Assembly: GCF_002160145.1 (NCBI RefSeq)
Contig: NZ_NFKA01000006.1
Location: forward strand, 62,001 to 126,000
Direction: 5' to 3'
Source: Gemmiger sp. An194
GTDB lineage: Bacteria > Bacillota > Clostridia > Oscillospirales > Ruminococcaceae
DNA: 64,000 bases
The notes below the pieces were generated by a model. It did no database searches. It had not been told where the DNA came from and worked only from the letters and a program-made list of their open reading frames with translations. Shown one piece after another: positions 8,801 to 17,556 of this stretch. The translations under genes were made by a program, and so were the position numbers. How positions within the stretch are numbered: position 1 is the stretch's first letter; every line of letters begins with the position of its first letter.

Positions 8801-9927
8801 TTACTTTCCACAGTATCTGTGACGCCGCTTTTCTCCTTTTCCCGCAGCGTCAGCCCTGCCGCCAGCAGATAGACCGCCGCCAGTGCCGCCAGCGCCGCGA
8901 AGAGGGCGGGCGACGGCTGAATCAGCGGCAGATATCGTTCCGGGTTCAGGTCGGCATTCCACTCGAACAGCCTGCCGGTGGAAAGACTCTTCGCCCAGGT
9001 AATTCCATTCAGCTGCCGCAGCCACCAGACTCCGCCGCTCATGCCCAGGGTGAGCAGAGCCGCCAGCAGCTGCTGCCCCCGCCGCTTCAGCGCCAGGGCA
9101 TAGACCACGGCCAGCGCCGCCAGCAGCCCGGCGAAGAATTCCCCCTGCCGCTGCCAGAGCACCAGCGGCAGCTCCAGCCACAGATAGATGGCCCAGAACC
9201 CGGCCAGCAGCGCAAAACCCGGCAGCGGCAGCAGCGCCCGGCCCCGGGGCATGCGCCAGCCAAGGGTGAGCTTCTCCGGCGAACCGGCAAAAAACCGGCG
9301 GTGCAGCAGGCGCAGGGTAAGGGCGGTGGCCCCCAGCGCCAGCGCCGCCGAGAGCACCAGCGCCAGCCAGAAGCTCTCCAGTCTCGGCTCCTTCTGGGTC
9401 TGGAGCAGCAGCACCGCCGGGCCCAGCCGCACAAACATCCCGACCAGCAGCACGAGCTCCAGCGCAGCGGACCAGTTCACCGCCAGATTCATCCCGGCCG
9501 CGCCCAGCCAGAACCACCGGCTGTGGCGGGCGTAGTACCGCTGCAGATAGGCCCCGTAGCAAAGGCAGGCCAGATACACCGCATAGCACACCGCCAGCGG
9601 CGCGAAGGTGGCCAGCAGATAAAACAGCAGCCCGCCGCCCAGCGCGAAGGCAAAGGAGAGCAGCCCCTGCCAGTCCGCCCGGGTCAGCGCCCGCACCGGC
9701 TTTTCCTCATCCAGCAGATCGTCCGCCGTGACCCCCAGCGCCTTTGCCAGCGGCACCAGCAGCGGCAGGTCCGGGTAGCCCCCGCCCGACTCCCAGCGGG
9801 AGACGCTTTTGTTGCTCACCCCCAGCGCGTCCGCCAGCTGCTGCTGGGTCAGGTTCTTTTCCTTCCGGTAGCGTTTGAGCCGCTCGCTGAAGCCCTGCTC
9901 CATTCTGGTTTCCGTTCCGTCTTCCAT
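8782..9927 (-). CDS. XRE-type helix-turn-helix protein with multiple membrane segments
   Basis: A 381-residue protein. Residues about 13-67 are a Cro/C1-type helix-turn-helix (RLKRYRKEKNLTQQQLADAL, then VSNKSVSRWESGGGYPDLPLL). The remaining 300 residues hold about eight to nine hydrophobic helices. This combination of a DNA-binding head and a polytopic membrane tail is common in Clostridia, usually of unknown signal. The start at 9927 follows AAAGGAGGGGCC. It is a single gene with its own terminator. Confidence 0.85.
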   Translation of the reverse strand: MEDGTETRMEQGFSERLKRYRKEKNLTQQQLADALGVSNKSVSRWESGGGYPDLPLLVPLAKALGVTADDLLDEEKPVRALTRADWQGLLSFAFALGGGLLFYLLATFAPLAVCYAVYLACLCYGAYLQRYYARHSRWFWLGAAGMNLAVNWSAALELVLLVGMFVRLGPAVLLLQTQKEPRLESFWLALVLSAALALGATALTLRLLHRRFFAGSPEKLTLGWRMPRGRALLPLPGFALLAGFWAIYLWLELPLVLWQRQGEFFAGLLAALAVVYALALKRRGQQLLAALLTLGMSGGVWWLRQLNGITWAKSLSTGRLFEWNADLNPERYLPLIQPSPALFAALAALAAVYLLAAGLTLREKEKSGVTDTVESKQSGGE

Positions 9928-10036
9928 GCTCGGCCCCTCCTTTCGTTCCGGCTTCATTGTAGCAGGAATCCCCTCCCGCCGCCACCCCGCCGGGCGGGAA
10001 TCCGCTCCCGGAACGCGGGAATCGCCGGTTTTTTGC

Positions 10037-10073
10037 AAAAAAAGAGAGCGTCTTGCTGTGACGCTCTCTTTTC
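10037..10073 (-). terminator. Terminator after the GNAT gene
   Basis: A 13-bp stem (AAAAGAGAGCGTC / GACGCTCTCTTTT) with a 7-nt loop. Read on the minus strand it ends in seven T, just past the stop at 10083. Confidence 0.88.
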
Positions 10074-10082
10074 ATATTCCAG

Positions 10083-10577
10083 TCACCGCAGCTTCTGGTA
10101 GGCCAGACGCTCGCCGCCGTGGTGGCAGTCCACCACGCCCCGCAGCCCGAAGCCGCATTTTTCCAGCAGCCGCTGCATGGGCAGGTTGTCCCGGTGGGTG
10201 TCGATGCGCAGATTATCGCACCGCTGCCAGCACCAGTTCAGGCACCAGGCCGCCGCGCCCCTGCCACCGTAGGAGGCCACCCGATGCACGACCCAATAGG
10301 GCCGCTCCTCCTCCAGCCAGCTGCCGTCCCGGATGACAGCATAGTCCTCATCCGGCCCGGGGGCAAAATAGAAGGCCGCCAGCAGCGCCCCGTTCTCCCG
10401 GCAGAGCCAGGCCCCGCCGGACTGGATGTCCTCTGTGAGCTGGGCCTCGTCCGGGTAAACGGTGCCCCACTGGTCCGGGTTGCCCTGCTCGGCCATAAAC
10501 TGGCGGGCGTGGGCGTACAGGGCCATCATGGCGGGCAGGTCCGCCAGGGTGGCCCGTTCCATTACAAATTCGCTCAC
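10083..10577 (-). CDS. GNAT family N-acetyltransferase
   Basis: A 164-residue acetyltransferase. The acetyl-CoA binding region is VHRVASYGGRGAAAWCLNWC (about 105-124), and the C-terminal LRIDTHRDNLPMQRLLEKCGF is typical of small-molecule GNATs. The start is GTG at 10577, preceded by AAAGGAGGAGCC. Its GTG overlaps the TGA of the upstream membrane-protein gene by four bases (GTGA), so the two are probably translationally coupled. The substrate is unknown. Confidence 0.88.
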   Translation of the reverse strand: MSEFVMERATLADLPAMMALYAHARQFMAEQGNPDQWGTVYPDEAQLTEDIQSGGAWLCRENGALLAAFYFAPGPDEDYAVIRDGSWLEEERPYWVVHRVASYGGRGAAAWCLNWCWQRCDNLRIDTHRDNLPMQRLLEKCGFGLRGVVDCHHGGERLAYQKLR

Positions 10578-11005
10578 AGGCTCCTCCTTTGCTTTGCGGC
10601 AAAGCCCAGCAGATAGCCCGCACTGGTGAGTGCCAGGGTGAGCAGCGCCTGGGCGGGCAGATATGCCCCGCCCAGCAGCTCGGCCGAGGGGGTCAGCATC
10701 AGGCTCATGCAGGCGCCGTACATCTGGCTCAGGGCCCCCAGCACGCTCACCGAGGGCACAAAGCCGAACACCACATTGGCCACGCCCCACCACTGCAGCA
10801 GCCAGAAGCCGGGCCAAGGGCGCTTATCCTCCCGCGAGCACCAGTGGCCCAGTGCATACCACACCGCCACCAGCGCGGCGGACAACGCCGCCTGCAGCCC
10901 GATTATGACCCCGGTGCTGCTGGAGATCAGCACCACCAGATTCACCAGCACGATGCCTGCCACGGTGGGCAGAAAGGCCAGGATCAGCAGGTCCCGTTTT
11001 TTCAT
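10574..11005 (-). CDS. Small integral membrane protein of unknown function
   Basis: A 143-residue protein with four likely membrane helices (about 5-28, 34-53, 68-90 and 112-135). I recognise no family. AAGGAGGAACACGCCC precedes the ATG at 11005. It overlaps the acetyltransferase start by four bases, so they form a two-gene operon ended by the terminator at 10037-10073. Confidence 0.75.
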   Translation of the reverse strand: MKKRDLLILAFLPTVAGIVLVNLVVLISSSTGVIIGLQAALSAALVAVWYALGHWCSREDKRPWPGFWLLQWWGVANVVFGFVPSVSVLGALSQMYGACMSLMLTPSAELLGGAYLPAQALLTLALTSAGYLLGFAAKQRRSL

Positions 11006-11030
11006 GGGCGTGTTCCTCCTTGATAGCGCA

Positions 11031-11062
11031 AGCGGGCCTCCCGCAAAAACGAGAGGCCCGTT
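11031..11062 (-). terminator. Hairpin after rfbB (weak terminator)
   Basis: An eight-bp stem (CGGGCCTC/GAGGCCCG) lies just beyond the rfbB stop. It lacks a clean T run in the minus direction, so terminator activity is uncertain. Confidence 0.4.
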
Positions 11063-11073
11063 TTGAATGCCGT

Positions 11074-12132
11074 TTACTTGTTCTTGTACATCTCTTCGTA
11101 GTACTTCTGGTAGTTGCCGCTGGTCACGTTGTTCATCCACTCTTCGTTGGCCAGGTACCAGTCGATGGTCTTCACGATGCCCACCTCAAAGGTAGTCTCC
11201 GGGTACCAGCCCAGCTCCTCCTTGATCTTGGTGGGGTCGATGCCGTAGCGGCGGTCGTGGCCCAGACGGTCGGCCACATACTTGATCAGGCCCTCGTTGA
11301 TGCCCTCATCTTTCAGCCGGTCGTGCAGCTGGTTGATGATGGTCTTCACGATGAAGATGTTGGGGCGCTCGTTGTGGCCGCCCACGTTGTAGACCTCGCC
11401 GTCACGGCCGCCCTCGGCTACCATGTCGATGGCCTTGCAGTGGTCCTCCACATACAGCCAGTCGCGCACGTTCATGCCGTCGCCGTACACGGGCAGCTGC
11501 TTGTGGTTCTTCACGTTGTTGATCATCAGGGGGATCAGCTTCTCGGGGAACTGATAGGGGCCGTAGTTGTTGGAGCAGCGGGTGATGTTCACCGGCATGC
11601 CGTAGGTGTCGTGGAAGGCCATGACGAACATGTCAGCGCTGGCCTTGGAGGAGGAGTAGGGGCTGTGGGGGCACAGCGGGGTGGTCTCCATGAAGTAGCC
11701 CTCCTCGCCCAGGGAGCCGTACACCTCGTCGGTGGAAACCTGCAGGTACTTCTTGCCCTCGGCCCACTTGCCGTCCTTGTACCAGGCGTTCTTGGCGCAC
11801 TGCAGCAGGTTCACGGTGCCCAGCACGTTGGTCTCCACGAAGATCTCGGGGTTGGTGATGGAGCGGTCCACGTGGCTCTCGGCGGCGAAGTTGATCACGT
11901 AGTCAAAATCGTATTTCTCGAACAGGCCGTTCACCAGCTCCCGGTCGCAGATGTCGCCCTGCACGAAGATGTGGCGCTCGTCGCCCTCCACACCCTTCAG
12001 GTTCTCCAGGTTGCCCGCGTAGGTGAGCTTGTCCAGGTTTACCAACTGGATTTCCTTGTACTTATTCAACATGTAGTAAACAAAGTTGGAACCGATAAAG
12101 CCGGCGCAGCCGGTGATGAGATAGCGTTTCAT
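11074..12132 (-). CDS. rfbB: dTDP-glucose 4,6-dehydratase
   Basis: A 352-residue extended short-chain dehydrogenase that converts dTDP-glucose to dTDP-4-dehydro-6-deoxyglucose, the second step to dTDP-L-rhamnose. NAD-binding TGCAGFIGS is at about 7-15, STDEVYG at 133-139 and the catalytic YSSSK at 159-163. The length is typical. It is the last gene of the minus-strand block rfbA-rfbD-rfbB, about 48 bp after rfbD. Rhamnose made here would go to cell-wall polysaccharide; the upstream glycosyltransferase gene supports that. Confidence 0.96.
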   Translation of the reverse strand: MKRYLITGCAGFIGSNFVYYMLNKYKEIQLVNLDKLTYAGNLENLKGVEGDERHIFVQGDICDRELVNGLFEKYDFDYVINFAAESHVDRSITNPEIFVETNVLGTVNLLQCAKNAWYKDGKWAEGKKYLQVSTDEVYGSLGEEGYFMETTPLCPHSPYSSSKASADMFVMAFHDTYGMPVNITRCSNNYGPYQFPEKLIPLMINNVKNHKQLPVYGDGMNVRDWLYVEDHCKAIDMVAEGGRDGEVYNVGGHNERPNIFIVKTIINQLHDRLKDEGINEGLIKYVADRLGHDRRYGIDPTKIKEELGWYPETTFEVGIVKTIDWYLANEEWMNNVTSGNYQKYYEEMYKNK

Positions 12133-12180
12133 CTATTTATACTCCTTATTCAATGAATGAGACAATTCGTAAAAAAGCGG

Positions 12181-13077
12181 TCATTCGCCGTTCCAGTGGG
12201 CGAAGAAGTCGGCCAGGGCCACCTTCCAGTCGCGCATGTTGTTGCCCACAGTGCAGGCGAGCATGCGGTTTTCCAGCGCACTCCAGGCGGGGCGGTCAGC
12301 GGCGGCGGGGTGCTTGGCGGAATATTCCGCGCTGGTGCAGGGGGATACGGTGGCATCCACGCCGGACAGGCGGATGATCTCGGAAGCGAACTCATACCAG
12401 GAGCAGATGCCCTCGCCGGTGCAGTGGTAGACGCCGTAGTCGTGGCTCACGGCCAGCTGCAGCAGATGATGGGCCAGGTCCTCGGCGTTGGTGGGGTTGC
12501 CCAGCTGATCGCTGACCACCTCCAGCTTGCCGAACTTCTTGCCCGCGTTGACCATGGTCTTCACGAAGTTCTTGCCCGCGTAGCCGTAAAGCCAGGCGGT
12601 GCGCACGATGAAGTACCGGTGGCAGAAATTCTTCACATATTCCTCGCCCAGGGCCTTGGTCTTGCCGTAGACGCTCTTGGGGTCCACCCGCTCGCTCTCG
12701 TCCAGGGGCTTGTCGCCCTCGCCACGGAACACGTAGTCGGTGGACACATGGATGAGCCGGGCGTTGATGCGCTCGGCGGCCTGGGCCAGGTTGGAGGCGC
12801 CGATGGCGTTCACCTTGAAGGCACCTTCCGGATTGGTTTCGCAGCCGTCCACGTTGGTGAAGGCGGCGCAGCTGATGATGGTATCCGGCTGGTGGCGGCG
12901 CACAAAGGCGATGGTGGCGTCCCGGTCGGTGATGTCCAGCTCGTTCACATCGGTGGCGATGACGGTGGCGTTCTTCAGCCGCTCAGGCACAGGGCCCAGG
13001 GCGCTGCCGCCGTTTTTCAGCTGGCGCTGGATCTCGGTGCCCAGCTGACCGCTGGCGCCGGTGATGAGAATCTTCAT
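12181..13077 (-). CDS. rfbD: dTDP-4-dehydrorhamnose reductase
   Basis: A 298-residue reductase that performs the final NADPH-dependent step giving dTDP-L-rhamnose. The dinucleotide motif TGASGQLG lies at 6-13, the STDYVF segment near 112 and the catalytic YGKTK at 137-141. It starts 13 bp after rfbA, so the two are surely co-transcribed. The substrate is made by the epimerase RfbC, which is not encoded in this window. Confidence 0.95.
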   Translation of the reverse strand: MKILITGASGQLGTEIQRQLKNGGSALGPVPERLKNATVIATDVNELDITDRDATIAFVRRHQPDTIISCAAFTNVDGCETNPEGAFKVNAIGASNLAQAAERINARLIHVSTDYVFRGEGDKPLDESERVDPKSVYGKTKALGEEYVKNFCHRYFIVRTAWLYGYAGKNFVKTMVNAGKKFGKLEVVSDQLGNPTNAEDLAHHLLQLAVSHDYGVYHCTGEGICSWYEFASEIIRLSGVDATVSPCTSAEYSAKHPAAADRPAWSALENRMLACTVGNNMRDWKVALADFFAHWNGE

Positions 13078-13090
13078 GCAGGGGCCTCCC

Positions 13091-13978
13091 TTAGTATTTG
13101 ATCTTTGCGTCGGCCACGCGCTTCAGGTGTTCGCCGTAGGGGCTCTTGCCGTAGCGCTGGGCGCTTTCCAGCAGCTTCTCCTTGGTGATCCAGCCGTTCC
13201 TGTAGGCGATCTCCTCGGGGGCGCTGATCTTGATGCCCTGGCGCTTTTCCACCATACGCACGAAGTCGGCGGCTTCCACCAGGCTGTCCATCGTGCCGGT
13301 ATCCAGCCAGGCAAAGCCACGGCCCAGCAGCTGCACGTCCAGCTTGCTTTCCTCCAGATACATGGCGTTCAGGGTGGTGATCTCCAGTTCGCCCCGGGCG
13401 CTGGGCTTCACCTGCTTGGCCTGAGCGCTGACCCGGTTGTCGTAGAAGTACAGACCGGTGATGGCGTAGTTGGACTTGGGCTGCGCGGGTTTCTCCTCCA
13501 CGCTGATGACCCGGCCATTCTCATCGAATTCCACAATGCCGAACCGCTCGGGGTCGTTCACGTAGTAGCCGAACACGGTGGCGCGGCCGTTTTCCTCGGC
13601 GTTCTTCACGGCGGCCTTCAGGATGCGGGAGAAGCCGTTGCCGTAGAAGATGTTATCGCCCAGGATCATGGCGCAGCAATCGTCGCCGATGAACTCCTCA
13701 CCCAGCAGGAAGGCCTGAGCCAGGCCGTCCGGGCTGGGCTGGACCTTGTAGGACAGATGCACGCCGTACTGGCTGCCGTCACCCAGCAGGTTCTCGAAGC
13801 GGGGGGTATCCTCCGGGGTGGAGATGATCAGGATGTCCTGGATGCCGGCCAGCATCAGCGTGGACAGGGGGTAGTAGATCATGGGTTTGTCGTACACCGG
13901 CAGCAGCTGCTTGCTGGTGACCATGGTGAGCGGATACAGGCGAGTGCCCGCACCGCCGGCAAGGATAATACCTTTCAT
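13091..13978 (-). CDS. rfbA: Glucose-1-phosphate thymidylyltransferase
   Basis: A 295-residue nucleotidyltransferase that makes dTDP-glucose from dTTP and glucose-1-phosphate, the first step of the rhamnose route. The signature [11 protein letters not shown] is at about 8-18, with the following [17 protein letters not shown] diagnostic for the RmlA group. The length matches the family. It is the first gene of the rfbA-rfbD-rfbB block; upstream lies about 545 bp of repeat DNA, then the glycosyltransferase on the same strand. Confidence 0.96.
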   Translation of the reverse strand: MKGIILAGGAGTRLYPLTMVTSKQLLPVYDKPMIYYPLSTLMLAGIQDILIISTPEDTPRFENLLGDGSQYGVHLSYKVQPSPDGLAQAFLLGEEFIGDDCCAMILGDNIFYGNGFSRILKAAVKNAEENGRATVFGYYVNDPERFGIVEFDENGRVISVEEKPAQPKSNYAITGLYFYDNRVSAQAKQVKPSARGELEITTLNAMYLEESKLDVQLLGRGFAWLDTGTMDSLVEAADFVRMVEKRQGIKISAPEEIAYRNGWITKEKLLESAQRYGKSPYGEHLKRVADAKIKY

Positions 13979-14523
13979 TAGCGTTACGCTCCTTTTTTGC
14001 CCGGTGTTCGCCGGGGTATGATATAAAAAATTTGCGCAGCTTAATACAAAGCGGAGCTACAGCCGCTATCAACTTTTTTAGCGGACTCGACCGGTAGTCG
14101 GGTCCAATACGCAGTCGCGGATGCACCGGGCTTTCCTCAGCGACGACCGCTGACTGCCTTGGCGGACTCGACTTTTTTCCGGACTCGACCGGAAGTTATG
14201 TCTGATCCGCAAACCCACCGCACCGGGCTTTCCTCAGCAAATACCGCTGGCCCCCTTAGGGGTGCAGCCCATGAGCCGGGTGGAATTGAAATTTGTTTTT
14301 TCGTCAAGCACCGTTGCACGTTTTACCAATGCAACCCGGCCAACGGTCAAGCCCATTAAAAAGGCCGCTGGAGGTTTTCGCTGAGGAAAACCCGGTGCTT
14401 ATTATTTTGCCAGCCGGACTCAGCCAACGGTCGAGTCCGTTAAAAAGGCCGCTGGAGGTTTTCGCTGAGGAAAACCCGGTACTTATTATTTTGCCAGCCG
14501 GACTCAGCCAACGGTCGAGTCCG
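13979..14523. repeat. Block of structured repeats between rfbA and the glycosyltransferase
   Basis: No gene is visible in these 545 bp. The block contains two near-identical 84-bp units on the right (listed separately) and degenerate inverted copies on the left. The core ACCGGGTTTTCCTCAGC (minus strand) recurs on the plus strand, with one change, at about 14124 and 14221. CGGACTCGACCGG recurs near 14082 and 14180 in the opposite orientation to the copies near 14420 and 14504. Each unit can fold, since GGACTC pairs with GAGTCC and GGTTTTC with GAAAACC. Confidence 0.85.
14363..14446 (-). repeat. 84-bp repeat unit, copy 1
   Basis: An 84-bp unit directly repeated at 14447-14530, with a single difference noticed (GTGCTT versus GTACTT). 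It begins with GGCCGCTGGAGG on the plus strand and ends in CGAGTCCGTTAAAAA. Confidence 0.9.
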
Positions 14524-14530
14524 TTAAAAA
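14447..14530 (-). repeat. 84-bp repeat unit, copy 2 (overlaps the glycosyltransferase stop)
   Basis: The second copy of the 84-bp unit. Its CCGTTAAAAA end supplies the TAA stop of the glycosyltransferase gene at 14524-14526, so the repeat array abuts, and may have trimmed, that gene. Confidence 0.9.
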
Positions 14531-15291
14531 AATCGCCAGCCCCATTTGTTAAAGTAGCGGCCCATGCTCTTGAGCTGCTGCAAAAAGGGCTTCAGGCTCT
14601 TGTTGGGGGCCCGGTGCCAGGCGTGGTAGGCGGTGAACTGGGGCAGATAATACACAAATCCCTTCTGCCGGGCCTTCTGGGTGATGTCCGCGTCCTCCAC
14701 ATACATGAAGTAGCCCTCGTCAAACCCGCCGATGGCCTTGTACACACTGGTACGCATGCAGAAAAAGCTGCCGGTGCAGAACTCGATGGCCGTGGGCACG
14801 CTCAGGTCCTCGTCCAGCATGGCGTATCGGTCGCCGAATTTTTTCAGCCCCGGCACCCCCTGCCGCGCCGCAAGCCCCAGAATGTTGGGCTTGCGCTTGG
14901 GCAGAACCTGCACCCGCCCATCCGGGAAGAGCAGCTTCGGGGTGGCCATCACCACATCCGGGTGGCCGTCCAACCAGTCGCAGATGGCGGGCAACACGTT
15001 GTCATCAATGAAAATATCCGGGTTCAGCACAAAGTGATATTCACTGTCCAGCAGCGGAAGCACCTGATTGTGCCCCTTGCCGAAGCCCAGATTCTCCGGC
15101 AGCCGGATAACCTTCACGTTTTCAGGAAAGCCCTGCCGCTCCAGCGTTTCGCCGGTTCCGTCCGGGCTGGCGTTGTCCACCAGATAAACTGTCAGCGCAC
15201 AGTCCTTCGTGTATTTCAGCAGCGATTCCACCGCCCGGATCACCTCGTCGGCTCCGTTATAGCTCACGATGCAGGCGCTGATCTTCCTCAT
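14524..15291 (-). CDS. Glycosyltransferase family 2 (probable rhamnosyltransferase)
   Basis: A 255-residue GT-A fold enzyme. The N-terminus ISACIVSYNGADEV is typical of family 2, VDNASPDGT lies near 44 and the metal-binding region LNPDIFID near 93. GT2 enzymes of this form add rhamnose or similar sugars to polysaccharide, which fits the rfb genes downstream. The ATG at 15291 follows GGAGG with 8-bp spacing; an upstream TTG start is possible but less likely. The stop codon lies inside a repeat unit, so the natural C-terminus may have been altered. Confidence 0.88.
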   Translation of the reverse strand: MRKISACIVSYNGADEVIRAVESLLKYTKDCALTVYLVDNASPDGTGETLERQGFPENVKVIRLPENLGFGKGHNQVLPLLDSEYHFVLNPDIFIDDNVLPAICDWLDGHPDVVMATPKLLFPDGRVQVLPKRKPNILGLAARQGVPGLKKFGDRYAMLDEDLSVPTAIEFCTGSFFCMRTSVYKAIGGFDEGYFMYVEDADITQKARQKGFVYYLPQFTAYHAWHRAPNKSLKPFLQQLKSMGRYFNKWGWRFF

Positions 15292-15324
15292 TGGGGCATC
15301 CTCCAAGCGTAAATAGTCTATTTT

Positions 15325-15353
15325 AGTATAGCATTTTTTGCCCGCTTCTACAA
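15325..15353 (-). promoter_or_regulatory. Promoter of the glycosyltransferase/rfb cluster
   Basis: TTGTAG, 17-bp spacer, TATACT with an extended TGC before the -10. It lies about 34 bp upstream of the glycosyltransferase start. Confidence 0.65.
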
Positions 15354-15435
15354 GAAAAAACCGCTGTTCCGGCCTGTTTTACAGTCTTTTTGCTCCCTGC
15401 CGCCCTCTTTTTTTGCCTTTTTTGCCCGTTTCCCG

Positions 15436-15464
15436 TTGACAGAACCAAAAAACTTTACTAGAAT
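15436..15464 (+). promoter_or_regulatory. Sigma-70-type promoter of the ABC importer
   Basis: TTGACA, 17-bp spacer, TAGAAT. A leader of about 100 nt follows, with a small hairpin (AAGGCC-GGCAGC-GGCCTT) ending in T at 15471-15491. Confidence 0.8.
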
Positions 15465-15568
15465 AAAGCCAAGGCCGGCAGCGGCCTTTTTCCAGCACCT
15501 CTCACTTTACCGCTGCAATTCATTGTGGCGACAAAGTGAACTTCTTTTTTCACAGGGAGGAACCACAC

Positions 15569-16588
15569 ATGAAACTTCGCAAGACCATGGCAGGCGTTCT
15601 GGCCTGCGCCATGCTGGCCACGCTGGCCGGCTGCGGCTCCGGCGGCACCTCGTCCGCCGGTTCCACTGCTTCCGCCGCTTCCGCTGCCTCCGGCTCCGCC
15701 GAGGGCGCAACCTACCGGGTGGGCGTGTGCCAGCTGATGCAGCACCCCGCGCTGGACGCCGCCACCCAGGGCTTTCAGGATGCCCTCACCGAGGCCTTTG
15801 GCGACGCCGTCACCTGCGACGTGGAGAACGCCTCCGGCGATAACTCCAACTGCGTTACCATCATCAACAGCTTTGTGTCCTCGGATGTGGACCTGATCCT
15901 GGCCAACGCCACCACTCCGCTGCAGGCAGCCGCCGCAGCCACCGACAGCATTCCCGTCCTGGGCACCTCCATCACCGACTATGCCACTGCCCTGGATGTG
16001 ACCGACTGGACCGGCTCCTCCGGCCGGAACATCAGCGGCACCACCGACCTGGCCCCGCTGGACGGTCAGGCCGACATGATCAAGGAGCTGTTCCCGGATG
16101 CCAAGAACGTGGGCCTGCTCTACTGCTCGGCGGAGCCCAACTCCAAGTACCAGGTGAACGTGATCACCGAATACCTGACCGAGCTGGGCTACACCTGCAC
16201 CGAGTATTCCTTCTCGGACACCAACGACCTGTCCGCCGTGTGCACCAGTGCCTGCGCGGCCAGCGATGTGATCTACATTCCCACCGATAATACCGCCGCC
16301 AACAACACCGAGCTGATCGCCAACATCGCGGTGCCCGCCGGGGTGCCCATCGTGGCGGGCGAGCAGGGCATCTGCAGCGGCTGCGGCGTGGCGACCCTGT
16401 CCATCGACTACTACGAGCTGGGCCGCACCACCGGCGAGATGGCCGCCCAGATCCTCACCGGCGAAGCGGACATCACCACCATGGAGGTGCAGTCCGCCCC
16501 CACCTTCACCAAGATGTACAATGCAGCCCTCTGCGAGCAGCTGGGCGTGACCATTCCTGAGGGCTACACCGCCATCGAGGCGGAATGA
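15569..16588 (+). CDS. ABC transporter substrate-binding lipoprotein (TrpX-like)
   Basis: A 339-residue exported lipoprotein: positive N-terminus, hydrophobic stretch and lipobox LAGC with the acylated Cys at 22, then a Ser/Ala/Gly-rich linker. The mature part matches the ABC_sub_bind (PF04392) family, with ANATTPLQAA and GTSITDYATAL resembling tryptophan/tyrosine-type binding proteins. It captures the ligand outside the membrane for the permease and ATPase encoded next. GGGAGG precedes the ATG at 15569. An aromatic amino acid is the family expectation but is not shown here; no T-box was found in the leader. Confidence 0.9.
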   Translation: MKLRKTMAGVLACAMLATLAGCGSGGTSSAGSTASAASAASGSAEGATYRVGVCQLMQHPALDAATQGFQDALTEAFGDAVTCDVENASGDNSNCVTIINSFVSSDVDLILANATTPLQAAAAATDSIPVLGTSITDYATALDVTDWTGSSGRNISGTTDLAPLDGQADMIKELFPDAKNVGLLYCSAEPNSKYQVNVITEYLTELGYTCTEYSFSDTNDLSAVCTSACAASDVIYIPTDNTAANNTELIANIAVPAGVPIVAGEQGICSGCGVATLSIDYYELGRTTGEMAAQILTGEADITTMEVQSAPTFTKMYNAALCEQLGVTIPEGYTAIEAE

Positions 16589-16632
16589 TCCATCATACGC
16601 CGGGCACTTGCCGGCTTTAGGAGGAGCTTTTC

Positions 16633-17556
16633 GTGTTCATCACCACACTTCTGAACGCCCTGCCGGGCGTGGTCGCCCAGGGCCTGATCTGGAGCATCAT
16701 GGCCATCGGCGTTTACATTACCTATAAGATTCTGGACGTGGCCGACCTGACGGTGGACGGCACCATGTGCACCGGCGGCGCGGTGTTCATCATGCTGGTC
16801 ACCGGGGGCTGGAACCCCTGGGCCGCTCTGGTGGCCGCCTTCCTCTCCGGCATGGCGGCGGGCCTGGTCACCGGTCTTTTGCACACCGCCTGCGGCATCC
16901 CCGCCATTCTGGCCGGCATCCTCACCCAGCTGGCGCTGTATTCCGTGAACCTGCGCATCATGGGCCAGTCCAACCGGCCCATCAGCGTGGACAAATACCC
17001 CCTGCTGGTGAGCGCCCGCAACGTGCGGGAGGCAGCGCTCTCCAACCCCATTCTGGTCTGCGTGCTGTTCACCGCCGCCACCATCGGCGCGCTGTACTGG
17101 TTCTTCGGCACCGAGCAGGGCTGCGCGGTGCGTGCCACCGGCGCGAACCCCAACATGGCCCGCGCTCAGGGCATCAACACCAACTTCACCACCGTGCTGG
17201 GTCTGATGCTCTCCAACGGATTGGTGGCCCTGTCCGCCGCGCTGCTGGCCCAGTACCAGGGCTTTGCGGATGTGCAGAGCGGCCGCGGCGCCATCGTCAT
17301 CGGCCTGGCGGCGGTCATCATCGGCGAGGTGCTGTTCTCCAAGATCTTCCGCAACTTCGCTCTCAAACTGCTGGCCGTGGTGTTCGGCTCGCTGATCTAC
17401 TATCTGGTGTATCAGGTGGTCATTTTGCTGGGTCTCAAGAGCGACGACATGAAGCTCATCACCGCCCTGATCGTGGCGCTCTTCCTGGCCGTGCCCTACT
17501 GGAAGGGCCGGTACTTCGCAAAACGCACCGGGAAAGGAGCGGGCAGCCATGCTTGA
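16633..17556 (+). CDS. ABC transporter permease (TrpY-like)
   Basis: A 307-residue membrane protein with about eight to nine helices, of the branched-chain/simple-sugar-like permease type found with PF04392 binding proteins. ILDVADLTVDGTMCTGG near the N-terminus and ARAQGINTNFTTVLGLMLSNGLVALSAALLAQYQGFADV in the middle are typical. It starts with GTG after TAGGAGGAG. Its end overlaps the ATPase gene by eight bases, so translation is coupled. Confidence 0.9.
   Translation: MFITTLLNALPGVVAQGLIWSIMAIGVYITYKILDVADLTVDGTMCTGGAVFIMLVTGGWNPWAALVAAFLSGMAAGLVTGLLHTACGIPAILAGILTQLALYSVNLRIMGQSNRPISVDKYPLLVSARNVREAALSNPILVCVLFTAATIGALYWFFGTEQGCAVRATGANPNMARAQGINTNFTTVLGLMLSNGLVALSAALLAQYQGFADVQSGRGAIVIGLAAVIIGEVLFSKIFRNFALKLLAVVFGSLIYYLVYQVVILLGLKSDDMKLITALIVALFLAVPYWKGRYFAKRTGKGAGSHA

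Noticed and set aside
14293-14523. Tandem peptide RPLEVFAEENPVLIILPAGL as a repeat protein
   Set aside because: It is the translation of the 84-bp DNA repeats, antisense to the glycosyltransferase transcript; no start signal.
13979-14530. CRISPR array
   Set aside because: The units are contiguous 84-bp copies with no unique spacers, and there are no cas genes.
15465-15568. T-box riboswitch before the TrpX-like operon
   Set aside because: The conserved T-box sequence and specifier stem were not found in this short leader.
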